Positions 45,540 to 56,054 of a DNA stretch of 64,000 nt are shown in pieces. A program made the position numbers and the translations under genes. Position 1 is the stretch's first letter. Every line of letters begins with the position of its first letter. The DNA is from Rhexocercosporidium sp. MPI-PUGE-AT-0058 (lineage: Eukaryota > Ascomycota > Leotiomycetes > Helotiales). The notes beneath the pieces are model-generated. The model worked only from the letters and a program-made list of their open reading frames with translations. It was not told the DNA's origin and made no database searches. Location: assembly GCA_020746875.1 (NCBI GenBank), contig JAGTJL010000009.1, positions 1,674,001 through 1,738,000 on the forward strand. The letters run 5' to 3'.

Positions 45540-46768
45540 AGAATGATCTTTGCCCACCAATGGTAAGACTCAACCCTCTCTCCTCTTCTTCCGAGTCTCC
45601 TTACTAACGTCTCGCGTCAACAGCTCTATCCTCTGTACCACTCCTCGCACTTCTAAAAGTGGTTATGTACACCTCTAGAACTTCATGTCGTTCAACGTGG
45701 TACAGTATCAACCCACCCGCGCTTGATTTCAAATTCTCAAAATCCAAGTATGCTAACTCCACGAACTTTCCAGTAGTCTCCCTCCAGTCTCTACTTTCCA
45801 AAGCAGTCAACTCCACTCACCAACTAAAACCCGAAATCCTTTCCAGCACGCCAGTCGTGGCTAGATTGGGTGGGCATCGATACTGAGCTAACTTAGCTCA
45901 TTCATGATGCATGCGTACGCACCAAGGTAAGGACCCCAACGGATATAAATCTTCTCGCAAGGAAACTATATACTGACTCCTCCCCTTCCCCAGCAAGCAG
46001 ACTACACCTTGTCACTTCTTGCTGCACGCAACACACACACACTCTCTCTCTGCATCGACTACGAAAAGCGGATACGGGACGCTACGTGTTTTTCTTTCGC
46101 TTATTTTGTTTTTCTGGAGTTGCTTGCTTGTTTTTTCTCTCCCTCGCTTGTTGATCAACCCCCCTCTGTTTTTTCTACTCTCTTTTTCTTCTTCAATCTA
46201 ATCCGTTTTCCAACAGCGCTGCGCGCTTGTGGATGCGGAGGAGATAAGATGGATATCGAACGACATGCCTCGTTTCGTCTCGGGTGTTGCATGACATGCT
46301 CGGAAGGGATGTGATGGGATACGCTGGATGATGTGCGAATGCGCATGCGCATGCGGACGGATGAACGAATGATTGATTGGTTGACTGACTGACTGGATGA
46401 CTGACTGATTGATTGAGTGGGAAAGATGAGAGGTACTATGGGAATTGTTTCTTGCTTTGCTTGCTGTCCTTCTTGCATCTTCTTCTTCTACTACTACTTT
46501 ATGGCTCCATGGCTTTCTCCGCTTGCTTGTATGTACGTACATCCTTGAGATTGAGGACCTGAGGGACTCACTCCACTCATGGTATGGGAGGGATTTCCTG
46601 GGCTCAAGATGCGCAGGAAGGTGTCATTCTCATGACGAATTGCAGTCTGTAGCAACAATGAGACCTGGTAATCGCCACAAAAGCCCACATCCAAATGCAT
46701 GCTGTTCAAGACTTATAAGTCAGAGATAAGCCACACAGCTGTTCAGAAAGTCTTGCATTTATAGGTAT
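45540..46768. other. Intergenic, convergent 3' ends, simple repeats
   Basis: Locus D (plus) and betaine aldehyde dehydrogenase (minus) converge here. No gene is supported. GACT/GATT tetramer repeats at about 46365-46418 and CT-rich tracts near 46030-46190 are the main structures. Confidence 0.45.
46365..46418. repeat. Degenerate GACT/GATT tetranucleotide repeat
   Basis: Imperfect alternation of TGACT and TGATT units in non-coding DNA. A similar tract recurs at 61224-61260 in the second gene-poor region. Confidence 0.7.
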
Positions 46769-48265
46769 CTACAACTTCGCAAACACAGTCCCCACAATCC
46801 CACTTCCCTCAACAAGCGTGCTCTTCTCCCTAACCCAAGCCCCCAACCCCCTTCTTCCATTCTCGACACCCACCCCACTCGACTTCCAGCCTCCGACACT
46901 CATCTCTGCCGGGCTCTCTCCCCATGTATTAATCCAGGTAATGCCCGCTTCTACTTTACCGATAACATCATGGCACTGGTTCAGATCCTTGCCGAACACG
47001 CCTGCAGCGAGTCCCATCTGCGTGTTATTCGCGCGCGCGATGACTTCTTCCACAGTGTCGTAAGGTAGGATACAGAGAACGGGCCCGAAGATCTCCTCGC
47101 GTACGATCTTCATGCTATCCGTACAATCCGTGAAGACGGTCGGTTGGACCCAGAAGCCGTTCTCATAGCCTGCTGGGATCTTACTTGGTTTCGCGGTGCC
47201 TCCACATAGCAGGGTCGCTTTATCGGTATTGATGCCGTGTTCGATATAACCCAGTACTTTCTTATAATGGATTTCCGAGACTAGAGGTCCGAAATTGCTG
47301 TTTGGGTCCATAGGCTCGAGTGAGCGAATATACTGTACCTTCTCAAGTAAGGCCTTCTCGAAAGCAGCTTTTAATGATCGGGGAACGAAGACTCGGGTCC
47401 CGTTCGTGCAGACTTGGCCGGTAGAGTAGAAGTTCGCCATCATTGCTCCGTCGACGGCACTGGGAATGTCGGCGTCTGGGAGGATGATGCAGGGACTCTT
47501 GCCACCGAGTTCCATGGTAACGTATTTCATGCCTCCTGCTGCTGAGGCGGCGACTTTCTGACCTGTTGATACCTGACCCGTGAAGCTGACTTTGGAAATC
47601 CCCGGATGAGACGTCAAGTATCCACCAACCGCTCCATCGCCGTGTACGATATTGAAGACCCCTGGAGGGACGCCCGCTTCGGAGTATATCTGCGCTAATA
47701 TCTGGCCGTGGAGAGGGGTAACTTCAGAGGGTTTGTAGACCATGCAATTCCCAGCAGCCAGACACGGCGCTGATTTCCACAGCGCGATCTGGATGGGATA
47801 GTTCCAGGCGCCGATGCCGGCACAGACGCCCAGGGCTTCCTTCTTGGTATATATCCACGCATCGGGCCTCAGCTGTGTCGTCTCGCCATTGAGTCCCCCG
47901 CTCGCCACAAGGTTGGCAAAGTATTCCAGTACATCCGCACCAGTCACGACATCAACCGTACTCGTTTCTGAGAAGGCTTTACCCGTGTCGTGGGTTTCTA
48001 CTTTGGCAATTTCGTCGTTTCGAGCGCGGAGGAGGGAGACGGCTTTCAGGAGGATGCGGGAGCGGGATATGGGTGGTGTTTGGGACCACGAGGGGAAAGC
48101 TTTCTGTGCGGAGGCTATGGCGGAGTCGATGTCTGCTGGGGAGGCGGTTTGAACTTCTGCCAGCGGTTTGGCGGTCGAGGGGTCGATTGACTTGAATGTT
48201 TTTCCTGAGTTGGCGCTTTGGGGTTTGCCATTGTAGTAGATTTGCTGGAGGGGGTAGGAAGCCAT
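46769..48265 (-). CDS. badA: Betaine aldehyde dehydrogenase (ALDH family)
   Basis: The enzyme oxidises betaine aldehyde to glycine betaine with NAD+, the second step of choline oxidation. One exon encodes 498 residues from the ATG at 48265 ([14 protein letters not shown]); an upstream extension of the frame lacks supporting sequence. Catalytic residues of the aldehyde dehydrogenase fold are all present: Asn155 ([16 protein letters not shown]), Glu252 ([12 protein letters not shown]) and Cys286 ([12 protein letters not shown]). The [15 protein letters not shown] motif near the end is typical of the BADH/ALDH9 branch. The last three residues are Ala-Lys-Leu, a PTS1 peroxisomal targeting tripeptide. 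It is divergent from the choline oxidase gene 1.67 kb away, the arrangement known for the fungal choline-to-betaine cluster. Function is inferred from family plus neighbour and is strong. Confidence 0.92.
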   Translation of the reverse strand: MASYPLQQIYYNGKPQSANSGKTFKSIDPSTAKPLAEVQTASPADIDSAIASAQKAFPSWSQTPPISRSRILLKAVSLLRARNDEIAKVETHDTGKAFSETSTVDVVTGADVLEYFANLVASGGLNGETTQLRPDAWIYTKKEALGVCAGIGAWNYPIQIALWKSAPCLAAGNCMVYKPSEVTPLHGQILAQIYSEAGVPPGVFNIVHGDGAVGGYLTSHPGISKVSFTGQVSTGQKVAASAAGGMKYVTMELGGKSPCIILPDADIPSAVDGAMMANFYSTGQVCTNGTRVFVPRSLKAAFEKALLEKVQYIRSLEPMDPNSNFGPLVSEIHYKKVLGYIEHGINTDKATLLCGGTAKPSKIPAGYENGFWVQPTVFTDCTDSMKIVREEIFGPVLCILPYDTVEEVIARANNTQMGLAAGVFGKDLNQCHDVIGKVEAGITWINTWGESPAEMSVGGWKSSGVGVENGRRGLGAWVREKSTLVEGSGIVGTVFAKL

Positions 48266-49035
48266 GATGGGAGAGGATGGGGGGTGGGGCTGGTGTTTGC
48301 TGGGAGTGTGGTATGGTCCTATTCTTCGCTGGCAGCAAGATTGATGCAAGAGAGATATGCGGGAGATAGTTGGTTAGTCTTGAAGCAATTCGCAAAGATA
48401 CGTGCGGTAGAAGTTCGGCAGCTAGTAAGTGTACAAATGTGTAGACATGCTCCAAAAGAGGCAAAGGTTAAGTCCAGCAGGTGCGTGCAAGGGTAAGGGG
48501 AAGCTTCAAGCTGGGCAGCGTCACTACGCGGGCCGGGGCTGATTCGGATTGGACGGATAGTGGAGCCTAACTAGGAAGAAATATGGAAGAAGCTTGAAAC
48601 ATCACGCAAGCTCTATCTTTTTGGGATGGATGGATGGATTGGTTGCATTGCATTGCAACCAACGCATGGTCGGCTCGATTGTCACGGTCGGCTTGGAAGT
48701 TGGTTGTCATGGAGCATGGTTCGCTCGGAGATACCGTCAGTTACCGTTGGACTGTACAGGACAGTACCGCCTCGGCTGGACTGGGCTTCTGGTGAGATAA
48801 CAGACAGAGACTGGTCACTTTTTGCTGTCTATTCAAGTGTGTGTTTCTGTCTGCCCTGTTCCTCTCCTGTCTAATGTCTGCGGTACCACCTCGAACCAGG
48901 TATTCGTCTCTATCTACAAAGTATCTTCATGAGTTGGGTACCGTAGTTCACGATGCTCTCTGGCTTCTGGAAAACTTCTCCCAAAAGATTTCTAGACCGC
49001 TGAGTGGAGAAGAAGGTAAGGTTAGGCAAGCTCCG

Positions 49036-49060
49036 GTAAGGTAAGGTAAGGTAAGGTAAG
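49036..49060. repeat. (GTAAG)5 pentamer repeat
   Basis: Five uninterrupted GTAAG units within the divergent promoter region. Confidence 0.9.
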
Positions 49061-49240
49061 GCTGGGAGAACCCCGCTATGCTGCAGTACGACGCGCTGAT
49101 TGGACAATGCATCGAGTCAGGAGCGCCAAGATGGAGGGGCAGCGACCCACTTGGGGCCACTCTCATGCAGGATTTATGCAGGGTTATGCAGATTATACGC
49201 TAGATGAATAATTTCAGCACGTTTTTTCCCGTTTTCTCTC

Positions 49241-49279
49241 CCTTCCAGCATCCTTCCAGCATCCTTCCAGCATCCTTCC
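49241..49279. repeat. 11-bp tandem repeat CCTTCCAGCAT
   Basis: Three perfect copies of CCTTCCAGCAT plus a partial fourth, in the divergent promoter region. Confidence 0.9.
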
Positions 49280-49740
49280 TCCACAGTTCCATCCATCACC
49301 CACCGGTCACACATCACATCCGCCTTCAGCCCAAGCCCAGCAACGCAACGCAAACCGTCTGACAGCCAATGGTCTAACGGTATCTCCATTAGTCCATTTC
49401 AAGGTAGGCAAGGCTCGGCAGGATCTAGGGTACGATCTAGGATCTAGCAAGCATGTTCTCTCTCTGCTCGGGTCTGCTCCAGGATTTGCTGTGATTGATA
49501 TGATACGATCGTCTGTCTAGTCAGGTCACGACCAGACAAGCTCGCACGTCGGATGTAGTTCGTATCTTCTTTTCTATTTATCTACTTCTCTTCCTCTTCC
49601 TCTTCCTCTTGTCCCACATTTCTATCCATCTTCCACCCCCCCCGAATACATCTCTCAATCCACTCCACTCTACTGTGGACCCTGTATCCGCCTCCAATCT
49701 ATCGTACAGCTCAGTTCAGCTCAGCTTCAGATCTGCTTAT

Positions 49741-49758
49741 CCTTATCAGCCGATAAGG
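49741..49758. promoter_or_regulatory. Palindromic double GATA-factor site
   Basis: CCTTATC-AGCC-GATAAGG is a perfect inverted repeat with a 4-bp spacer. Each arm contains a GATA core, and both TGATAA (minus strand) and CGATAA (plus strand) fit the HGATAR consensus of AreA/Nit2-type nitrogen regulators. It lies about 175 bp upstream of the choline oxidase ATG. Choline can serve as a nitrogen source, so nitrogen-repression control is a reasonable inference. Confidence 0.55.
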
Positions 49759-49932
49759 TTAGCAGCCGATCAGATCAGATCAGCAAGAAAGATTGCCAGA
49801 TTTAAGCAAGACCTTGTCTGCTACTGAAAAGTATATTCTTCCCGTGAAGGAACCACTAGATACTCCGCTCAATCGACATTCGATATTCGCCTTGTCCCAT
49901 CCTGTATCCCAATCCAAAGCAACAGACACAAA

Positions 49933-51644
49933 ATGACGACCGACTTCCTCTCTGCAGCCCAAGCTAAAGACTTTGACTATGTCATCGTCGGTGGTGGCAC
50001 AGCAGGCTGTGTGATTGCAAGCAGATTGTCCGAATACCTCCCAAGCAAAAAAATCCTCCTCATCGAGGCTGGCCCAAGCGACTTTAACAACGAGAAGGTC
50101 TTGCAGCTGAAGGAATGGCTTACACTTCTAGGAGGTGACCTCGACTACGACTACGGGACTGTAGAGCAGCCCAATGGCAAGTCTTTCAAGCTCCAATACA
50201 TCTTCCCAATTTACTAACCTGATCCTCAGGTAACTCGCATATCCGACACTCTAGAGCTAAAGTCCTTGGAGGCTGCTCCTCGCACAACACCCTGATCTCT
50301 TTCAGACCCTTCGAATACGATTTGAAAATATGGGAGAGCTTGGGATGCAAGGGCTGGGACTTCAAGACCATGATGCGTCTGCTGGACAACCTGCGAAATC
50401 AGATCCAACCAGTTCACCCCCGCCATCGCAACCAAGTCTGCAAGGACTGGATCGAGTCCTGCTCTACCGCCCTTGACATCCCCGTCATCAGAGACTTCAA
50501 TAAGGAGATCCGCGAGACTGGAAGTCTGCAACAAGGAGTCGGTTTCTTCTCCATCGCCTACAACCCAGACGATGGACGTAGAAGCTCTGCTTCAGTGGCA
50601 TACATCCACCCCATCCTCCGTGGCGAGGAGAAGAGACCAAACCTCACCGTCCTCACCAATGCCTGGGTCAGCAAGGTCAATGTCTCCGGCAAGACGGTCA
50701 CTGGTGTAAACATCGCCCTCGCATCCGGAACTAAGCACACTATCAATCCCCGCACCGAAACTATCATCTGCGCTGGAGCAGTTGACACTTGCCGACTCCT
50801 TCTCCTCTCAGGCATCGGCCCCTCTAAACAACTCCAAGACCTCTCCATCCCCGTCATCCACGACCTCCCTGGCGTAGGCGAGAACCTAATCGACCACCCC
50901 GAATCAATCATAATGTGGGAACTGAACGCACCCATCCCTCCACAGACAACCATGGACTCAGACGCAGGAATCTTCCTCCGCCGCGAGATCAAAGACGCCG
51001 CGACGTCCAACACGGACCCAGCGCTCAACCCGCAACGCATCCCCGACGGCACCATCGCAGACATCATGATGCACTGCTACCAGATCCCCTTCTGCCTCAA
51101 CACCGCCCGTCTAGGCTATGAAGCGCCCCTCAATGCTTTCTGCATGACGCCCAACATCCCTCGCCCCCGCTCCCGCGGACGCATCTACCTCACCTCCTCG
51201 GACCCGACCGTCAAACCCGCTCTCGACTTCCGGTACTTCACCGACGCTGAAGGCTACGACGCTGCGACCATTGTAGCGGGCCTGAAAGCAGCCCGCGAAG
51301 TAGCAAAGCAAGAGCCCTTCTCGAAATGGCTTACCAAGGAAGTAGCTCCCGGACCAAAAATCCAGACCGATGAGGAGCTCTCCGAGTACGGTCGTAGAGT
51401 CGCTCATACTGTGTACCACCCAGCCGGGACGACGAAGATGGGTGGTGAGAATGATGAGATGGCTGTTGTGAACCCGGAGTTGAGGATTAGGGGGTTGAAG
51501 GGCGTGAGGATTGCAGATGCGGGTATCTTCCCCACGATGCCCAGTATCAATCCTATGTTGACTGTGTTGGCTATCGGGGAGAGGGCGGCGGAAATGATTG
51601 CCCATGAGGCTGGATGGAGGGGAGATGGGAGGGCGAGATTGTAG
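49933..51644 (+). CDS. choA: Choline oxidase (GMC flavoprotein), two exons
   Basis: The FAD enzyme oxidises choline to betaine aldehyde and on to glycine betaine, releasing H2O2. Exons are 49933..50176 and 50230..51644, giving 552 residues. The intron has a GC donor (G|GCAAGT), a CTAAC branch site and CAG acceptor, and splicing restores QPNGNSHIRHSRAKVLGGCS. The Rossmann motif VIVGGGTAG is at 18-26. His100 in SSHN corresponds to the residue that binds FAD covalently in bacterial choline oxidase; Thr102 stands where that enzyme has Ser101. Glu306 (DHPE) matches the substrate-binding Glu, and His478 (VYHPAG) and Asn522 (SINP) the catalytic pair. The protein ends Ala-Arg-Leu, a PTS1-like tripeptide. 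Divergent pairing with betaine aldehyde dehydrogenase supports the call over other GMC oxidases. Confidence 0.92.
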
Positions 51645-52405
51645 ACTGTCTACAGTCTCTGTCAATCCTTGTCCTCTATTCTCTTGTTCTGGGAGTGATG
51701 GGTATGCGTTGGTGTTGCCTTTCAGCCTCGCCTTGCTGGTGCGTTCGATAGATCCGTTGAAGAATACCGGCTGCTAGATTGCCGCTTGTAGAGATCGCGG
51801 TGTACAGTTTTCTTGTTTTATTCGTTGCAGTCTTGTCGTGGTGGCTAGATATATGGATGAGTTGAAGAAGGCAAGAGAAAATAGCTGTTTGTTGTCGCCG
51901 GTGTATGGGACTAACGGCTTGAGCTTTTCCTCCTAAAAATCAATATTTATCAACCCCTCCCCCTTTTCTCGCTTGGCCTTTGTTTATCTTGACCCTATCT
52001 CGAATTTGCCCCTCAAAACCACCCTCGATGTCAGTCCAAAGAGATTTTAAGTTTCAGATAAAGACGAACACCAGAGCCGAAGGAGATTAATTAATTTCAT
52101 TTCAGCGGACCTATCTACATACATGCCAGCTGCAAAGCGGCAATGCAAACGCCGAGATTTCCAAATCCAAACCCAAACCATCCATTCACCATCCCCTTTC
52201 CCAATACCCTATGTACATTACAATTCAAGTAGCTGTATCGTCTCCCTCCAAGGTACGCCATGCAGTTGGTTTTTGGAAACACAAAAAGGACGAAGTCAAA
52301 GCAAACCCAACGCTATGCAAAAAGAATCATTCCCCTTTCTTCTACTACAAAGTTCATTCCGAAGTTCAAGAGCCATGCTCAAATAATGTCGGTATTCTTG
52401 TTGTT
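51645..52405. other. Convergent 3' flanks of choline oxidase and CHS7
   Basis: No gene supported. Both genes end toward this stretch, so it should carry two terminators. Confidence 0.45.
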
Positions 52406-53527
52406 TTAGTATGCAAACCCCCCATAGTTCGAGTTTCGCGCTTGGGTGGGGTGGTTGTATGTGCTGGAGTAGTCGTCCTGGTAGACTGTTGCTCGGCGGT
52501 CGTCTTCGGGAAGGAGTTCCTTAACTTCCCAATTATTCTGCTTAGTTCCAACTGAAAATTCGAGATCCTCGCGAGTGATGGAGTCCCAGTACTGTCAATC
52601 ATATTAGCAAATACTCCACCATTACATCTTGGGGAAAGACAAACCTTGTACACCATCATGACAGCCAACAGGTTACAGATAGTTGCAAAGAAAAGTCCGT
52701 CGAGGTAGTGCTGGACAGCATTACAGATCTGCGAGCTGAAGACGTAGAGAATGACCTGGCCAATGATCAAGAAGAAACCACCGAAGATGAGATCTCCCAA
52801 CGGCCAACGGTCCTGCAGCGTGTTGACCACCAGAATAATCTGCATGACAGCATAAACCAATAACGAGATCCCGGAAACCAGGTAAAGCACGACGAACAAG
52901 CCAACGGTTCGCGTGGGACCCAAACCGGCCCAGGATTTGAACGTTGCTAGAGAGACAAGCCCGGTGATGATGAAGAATGCAAAGCTGACGGAGCGGAGAA
53001 GCCAGACTGATAGCGTGGTTCCGTCTTCGTAGAGTTGGAATCCTACGAAGCCGTTGATGAGGAGGCAGACGCAGAGCGCTGATGTGAGGCCGTTCTGTAC
53101 AGCGGCAAAATATGGGTATGTATCGTTTCCAGGAGGGACGACGCCCGAATCGAGAATGAGGGATGCGAAGGTTAGCATCATGTAGATGTAGAAGAAGAAT
53201 GTGATTTCTTTGCGGCCTGGGGAAAGTCGGTCAGCACATTTCATCCTTTGGTGCTCTCCCACTTCCCATCTCCATCTGAGGGAACGTACCAACAGCAGTA
53301 AATTTACTGCGAACGTGCAAAATCATTATAACCGTCATGATTAATGCTACGATATGCATGAACGACGTGGCGCCTTGGAAGATAATCGTGTTGGCCAGCT
53401 CGATATTGCGCGCATAGCAGTCAGCCTCTATCCCGTACGAGCCAGCGATGTGAGAGATGCTGCCCACCACCGCACACAGCGGGATAGCTGCCTGGTGGCA
53501 TAACGTGTCGAAGTCTCCGAACCCCAT
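52406..53527 (-). CDS. CHS7: Chitin synthase export chaperone Chs7, three exons
   Basis: Chs7 is a polytopic ER protein needed for export of class IV (Chs3-type) chitin synthase. Exons on minus are 53527..53290, 53216..52645 and 52591..52406, giving 331 residues. The N-terminus MGFGDFDTLCHQAAIPLC and the motif CYARNIELANTIIFQGATSF are hallmarks of the family. About seven hydrophobic helices follow, for example SFMHIVALIMTVIMILHV and LGDLIFGGFFLIIGQVILY. Conserved loops include GFVGFQLYEDGTTLSVWLLR, TFKSWAGL and QHYLDGLFFATICNLLAVMM. The cytosolic tail carries REDLEFSVGTKQNNWEVKEL and LPEDDRRATVYQDD. Introns are 73 and 53 nt with clean consensus sites. Identification is secure. Confidence 0.95.
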
Positions 53528-54117
53528 CTTGCGCTTCGAGAGAACTTGGAGAAAGTTCTGTGTGTATCGATGTTTGAATTAATGTTTGTGAGGATGGGAG
53601 TGGGTTGTGGCGGAGCCCTTCCCAGGCGACGTGGGGATCGTGAGAATGACGATGCTTTGTTGGTGTACTGTCTCTAGTGAATGGAGTGATAGAGGAGGTA
53701 GCGATTGAAGTGCTCCTGCTATCGAGTTCGTGGATTAAAGGATTCGAGGGAGTGTAGAAGGAGCGAGTGTGGTGGATTGAGTGAAGTGCAGGTCGTGAGG
53801 CGAGGTGAGGTGAGGTTGATGTGAAAAGGGATGCCTCTAAACAAACAGGTCAAGTCTCGTACTGAGCCTTGGCGGATCTTCGTTACCCCCGAAACCAGGC
53901 TTAGCGTCTGAAAAGTTTCTATTTTTGATCGTAGCATGTCACGGGGTGCTCACATGAATAATCACGTGATCAACCTCACCACCAGTCAACCCCCTTCAAG
54001 TTCTACTACATTGCACCTTCATCATTTTAGATTCGTGGCTGTATGGTTGGGAGGTTGAGTAGTTGGGAAGGTTAGTACATCACATATCTACGAGATGGTT
54101 GGATGCCTTCCTACCTG

Positions 54118-54356
54118 AAATACAGTTCAGACAAAGTCCTTTTGAAAAGTATGCCAACCTGAGAAATCTACTAAACCTTCTCGACGACTCTTGTTCGATT
54201 TGGTCGGAGAAGGCCATTCATGCTTGGCAGGTTCATGGTGAATTCAACACATCTCCCCGGCGTAGACTGTTCCCAACATCGAGCAGTGACAGCAGTGTCG
54301 AATCCAGTACACTGATCGGAGCAAGTAGCACTCAGCATGCCGGTGGCTTTCTCTGA
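54118..54356 (+). other. Exon-like open frame without a start codon
   Basis: The frame reads EIQFRQSPFEKYANLRNLLN, LLDDSCSIWSEKAIHAWQV and a Ser-rich tail to a TGA at 54354-54356. The composition looks protein-like, but there is no in-frame ATG. A TACAG acceptor-like site lies at 54121-54125, but I could not find a matching upstream exon in phase. It may be a gene relic. Confidence 0.2.
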
Positions 54357-55655
54357 GGGACGGGAAGAACTGGTGACTACTGTGAATGCAGATGCAGATC
54401 TATGCCTTCACGTTGGGATCACTGAGCTTTGCATTGAGAATTCCTTAAAGGAACCAAGGCTGACAGAAATGAGGGAATTTTGCCAGTGACGATAAGGACT
54501 GTGAGGCTGAAAAGCAAAGGAAGAAACGTGCGGTGAGGCCTGCGAAGAAACCACCCCCATCCGACTTGTAGTCCAATGATCCCGAATCCACAGGAATCGA
54601 TGCCCCTTTGGAGATACTCAAAACGAGACTACGTTGCGGTGAAGATTCTCCATCGCCCGATGGAAGGGAGCATCGATGCCTATTCGTGGCATGTGCGCCG
54701 GGCAATCTTACTATCACTTGAGAGTGAACGGCGTTCGACCACGTTGGAACATATGTGAATTTGCACCATTTAGATGCGATATGGCCATGGGGCTGGGTAT
54801 GGCTGTCGCCTGCAGCAGCTGACCGAGTTGTGAAGTGCTGATGCCTGTGAGGGAGAAGAGCGATGATCGACCAAGTAGATGTCATCTAACGGAATGAGAA
54901 ATGAACTAGCGTTACCTGCATATGACTTGACTATGACTTGGTGACCCTGCCTGGAAATTTCAGCGAGGCAGGTGTGAAAGGGTAACTCGGTGAACAGCCG
55001 AATCTAGAGACATAGAATGCGGTGGTGTAGCGCGACAGAGACCATGATCGGTTAGACACACGACGAGACAAAGAGAACAGATTGCCCGAGTATAACAGAG
55101 TAAATCAACGAATTACAAGACATTTGACAAGTGCAGATAGAATGCCTTGGAAATAGGCATTTGAGAAGGCATGGGCTGCATGCGACGTTGAACGAACATG
55201 GCTGACACTCCTCCTGCGGTTCGTTCGAATATACTGTACTTGGAGAATGCAGAACTTCATGACTGTGACCTACCATTGTACAGTAAGTACCGCCACCAGG
55301 ATCGCATGGCTGCACGGTGGACACCAAATTTGGGGGGGGAGGGGGGGCAAGCTTACGGTCGTTGAGGTCCGGTGAAAAGCCTGATGTCGTATTGGTTTGC
55401 GTGAGATGGTTGAGTTTTGCCGGGTACAGTTGAAGGGCATATGATGTCCGAGGCTGTAAGCTTGTTGTCTGGCCGTCTGGATGGAGGTTGCAACCCAAGA
55501 AGTCTGCTGTTTTCAGTAGTTGCGAATTAATATCAACCAAGAGAAAAAGAATGGAGGGCGATGAGAGAAAAAGCTGGACAACCACCCGAAGGCAAAAGTG
55601 ACTGCATGAGTTAAAAAGAACCCCTTCTCAAGCACTTTTCAAACCAACAAAATGC

Positions 55656-56054
55656 ATGTCTTCTTATCCCGCCGATAATTTCGCTACGTTTGCACTAAAG
55701 CTGCAAGCAAGCCTTGAAGATGATGACTGGAGTGAGATTATTGATAAGGAGTTGGGAGTTGAGACTTACTTTGAATCCTGTGCCCAGAATCCTTGGAATA
55801 TTGCCTGTATCCGAGGTAATGCCCTTGTCATGGGTTATGACTTCCTGGATCCTCATTTGTTTCCAACACAAAGGCTCCGGTATCACAAATTTACATCCTA
55901 TACGCGAAGCGAACTAACGAGTACTTGGCGATGTCTTCTGCCTTCGTGGACGCTACTCAAAGCCTGCATCAGTGGTCTGCAGTTCATGGATGTCTGGCCA
56001 TACTCACGCGAGAGTATGCTTTGTCATGGCCTCATATCAATGTTTAGAATCTGA
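55656..56054 (+). CDS. Possible hypothetical protein (132 aa)
   Basis: An ATG-initiated frame encodes 132 residues; only the first 75 look protein-like (FATFALKLQASLEDDDWSEI, FESCAQNPWNIACIRG). A GTAATG donor-like site follows at about 55816, so the true gene, if any, may be spliced. No family recognised; it could equally be chance or a relic. Confidence 0.25.
   Translation: MSSYPADNFATFALKLQASLEDDDWSEIIDKELGVETYFESCAQNPWNIACIRGNALVMGYDFLDPHLFPTQRLRYHKFTSYTRSELTSTWRCLLPSWTLLKACISGLQFMDVWPYSRESMLCHGLISMFRI

Larger units (their letters stand above)
48266..49932. promoter_or_regulatory. Divergent intergenic region of the choline oxidation pair
   Basis: This 1.67-kb region separates the two divergent starts and should hold both promoters. 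It contains several HGATAR sites for GATA factors, including AGATAG at 48364, AGATAA at 48795, and a paired palindromic site at 49741-49758. Two short tandem repeats lie inside (49036-49060 and 49241-49279). Upstream of choline oxidase the sequence is pyrimidine-rich. Open frames here have no coding character. Confidence 0.6.

Noticed and set aside
45604..45886. Small frames on both strands after coiled-coil protein D
   Set aside because: They overlap each other, have no family signal and lie in the 3' flank; neither strand is convincing.
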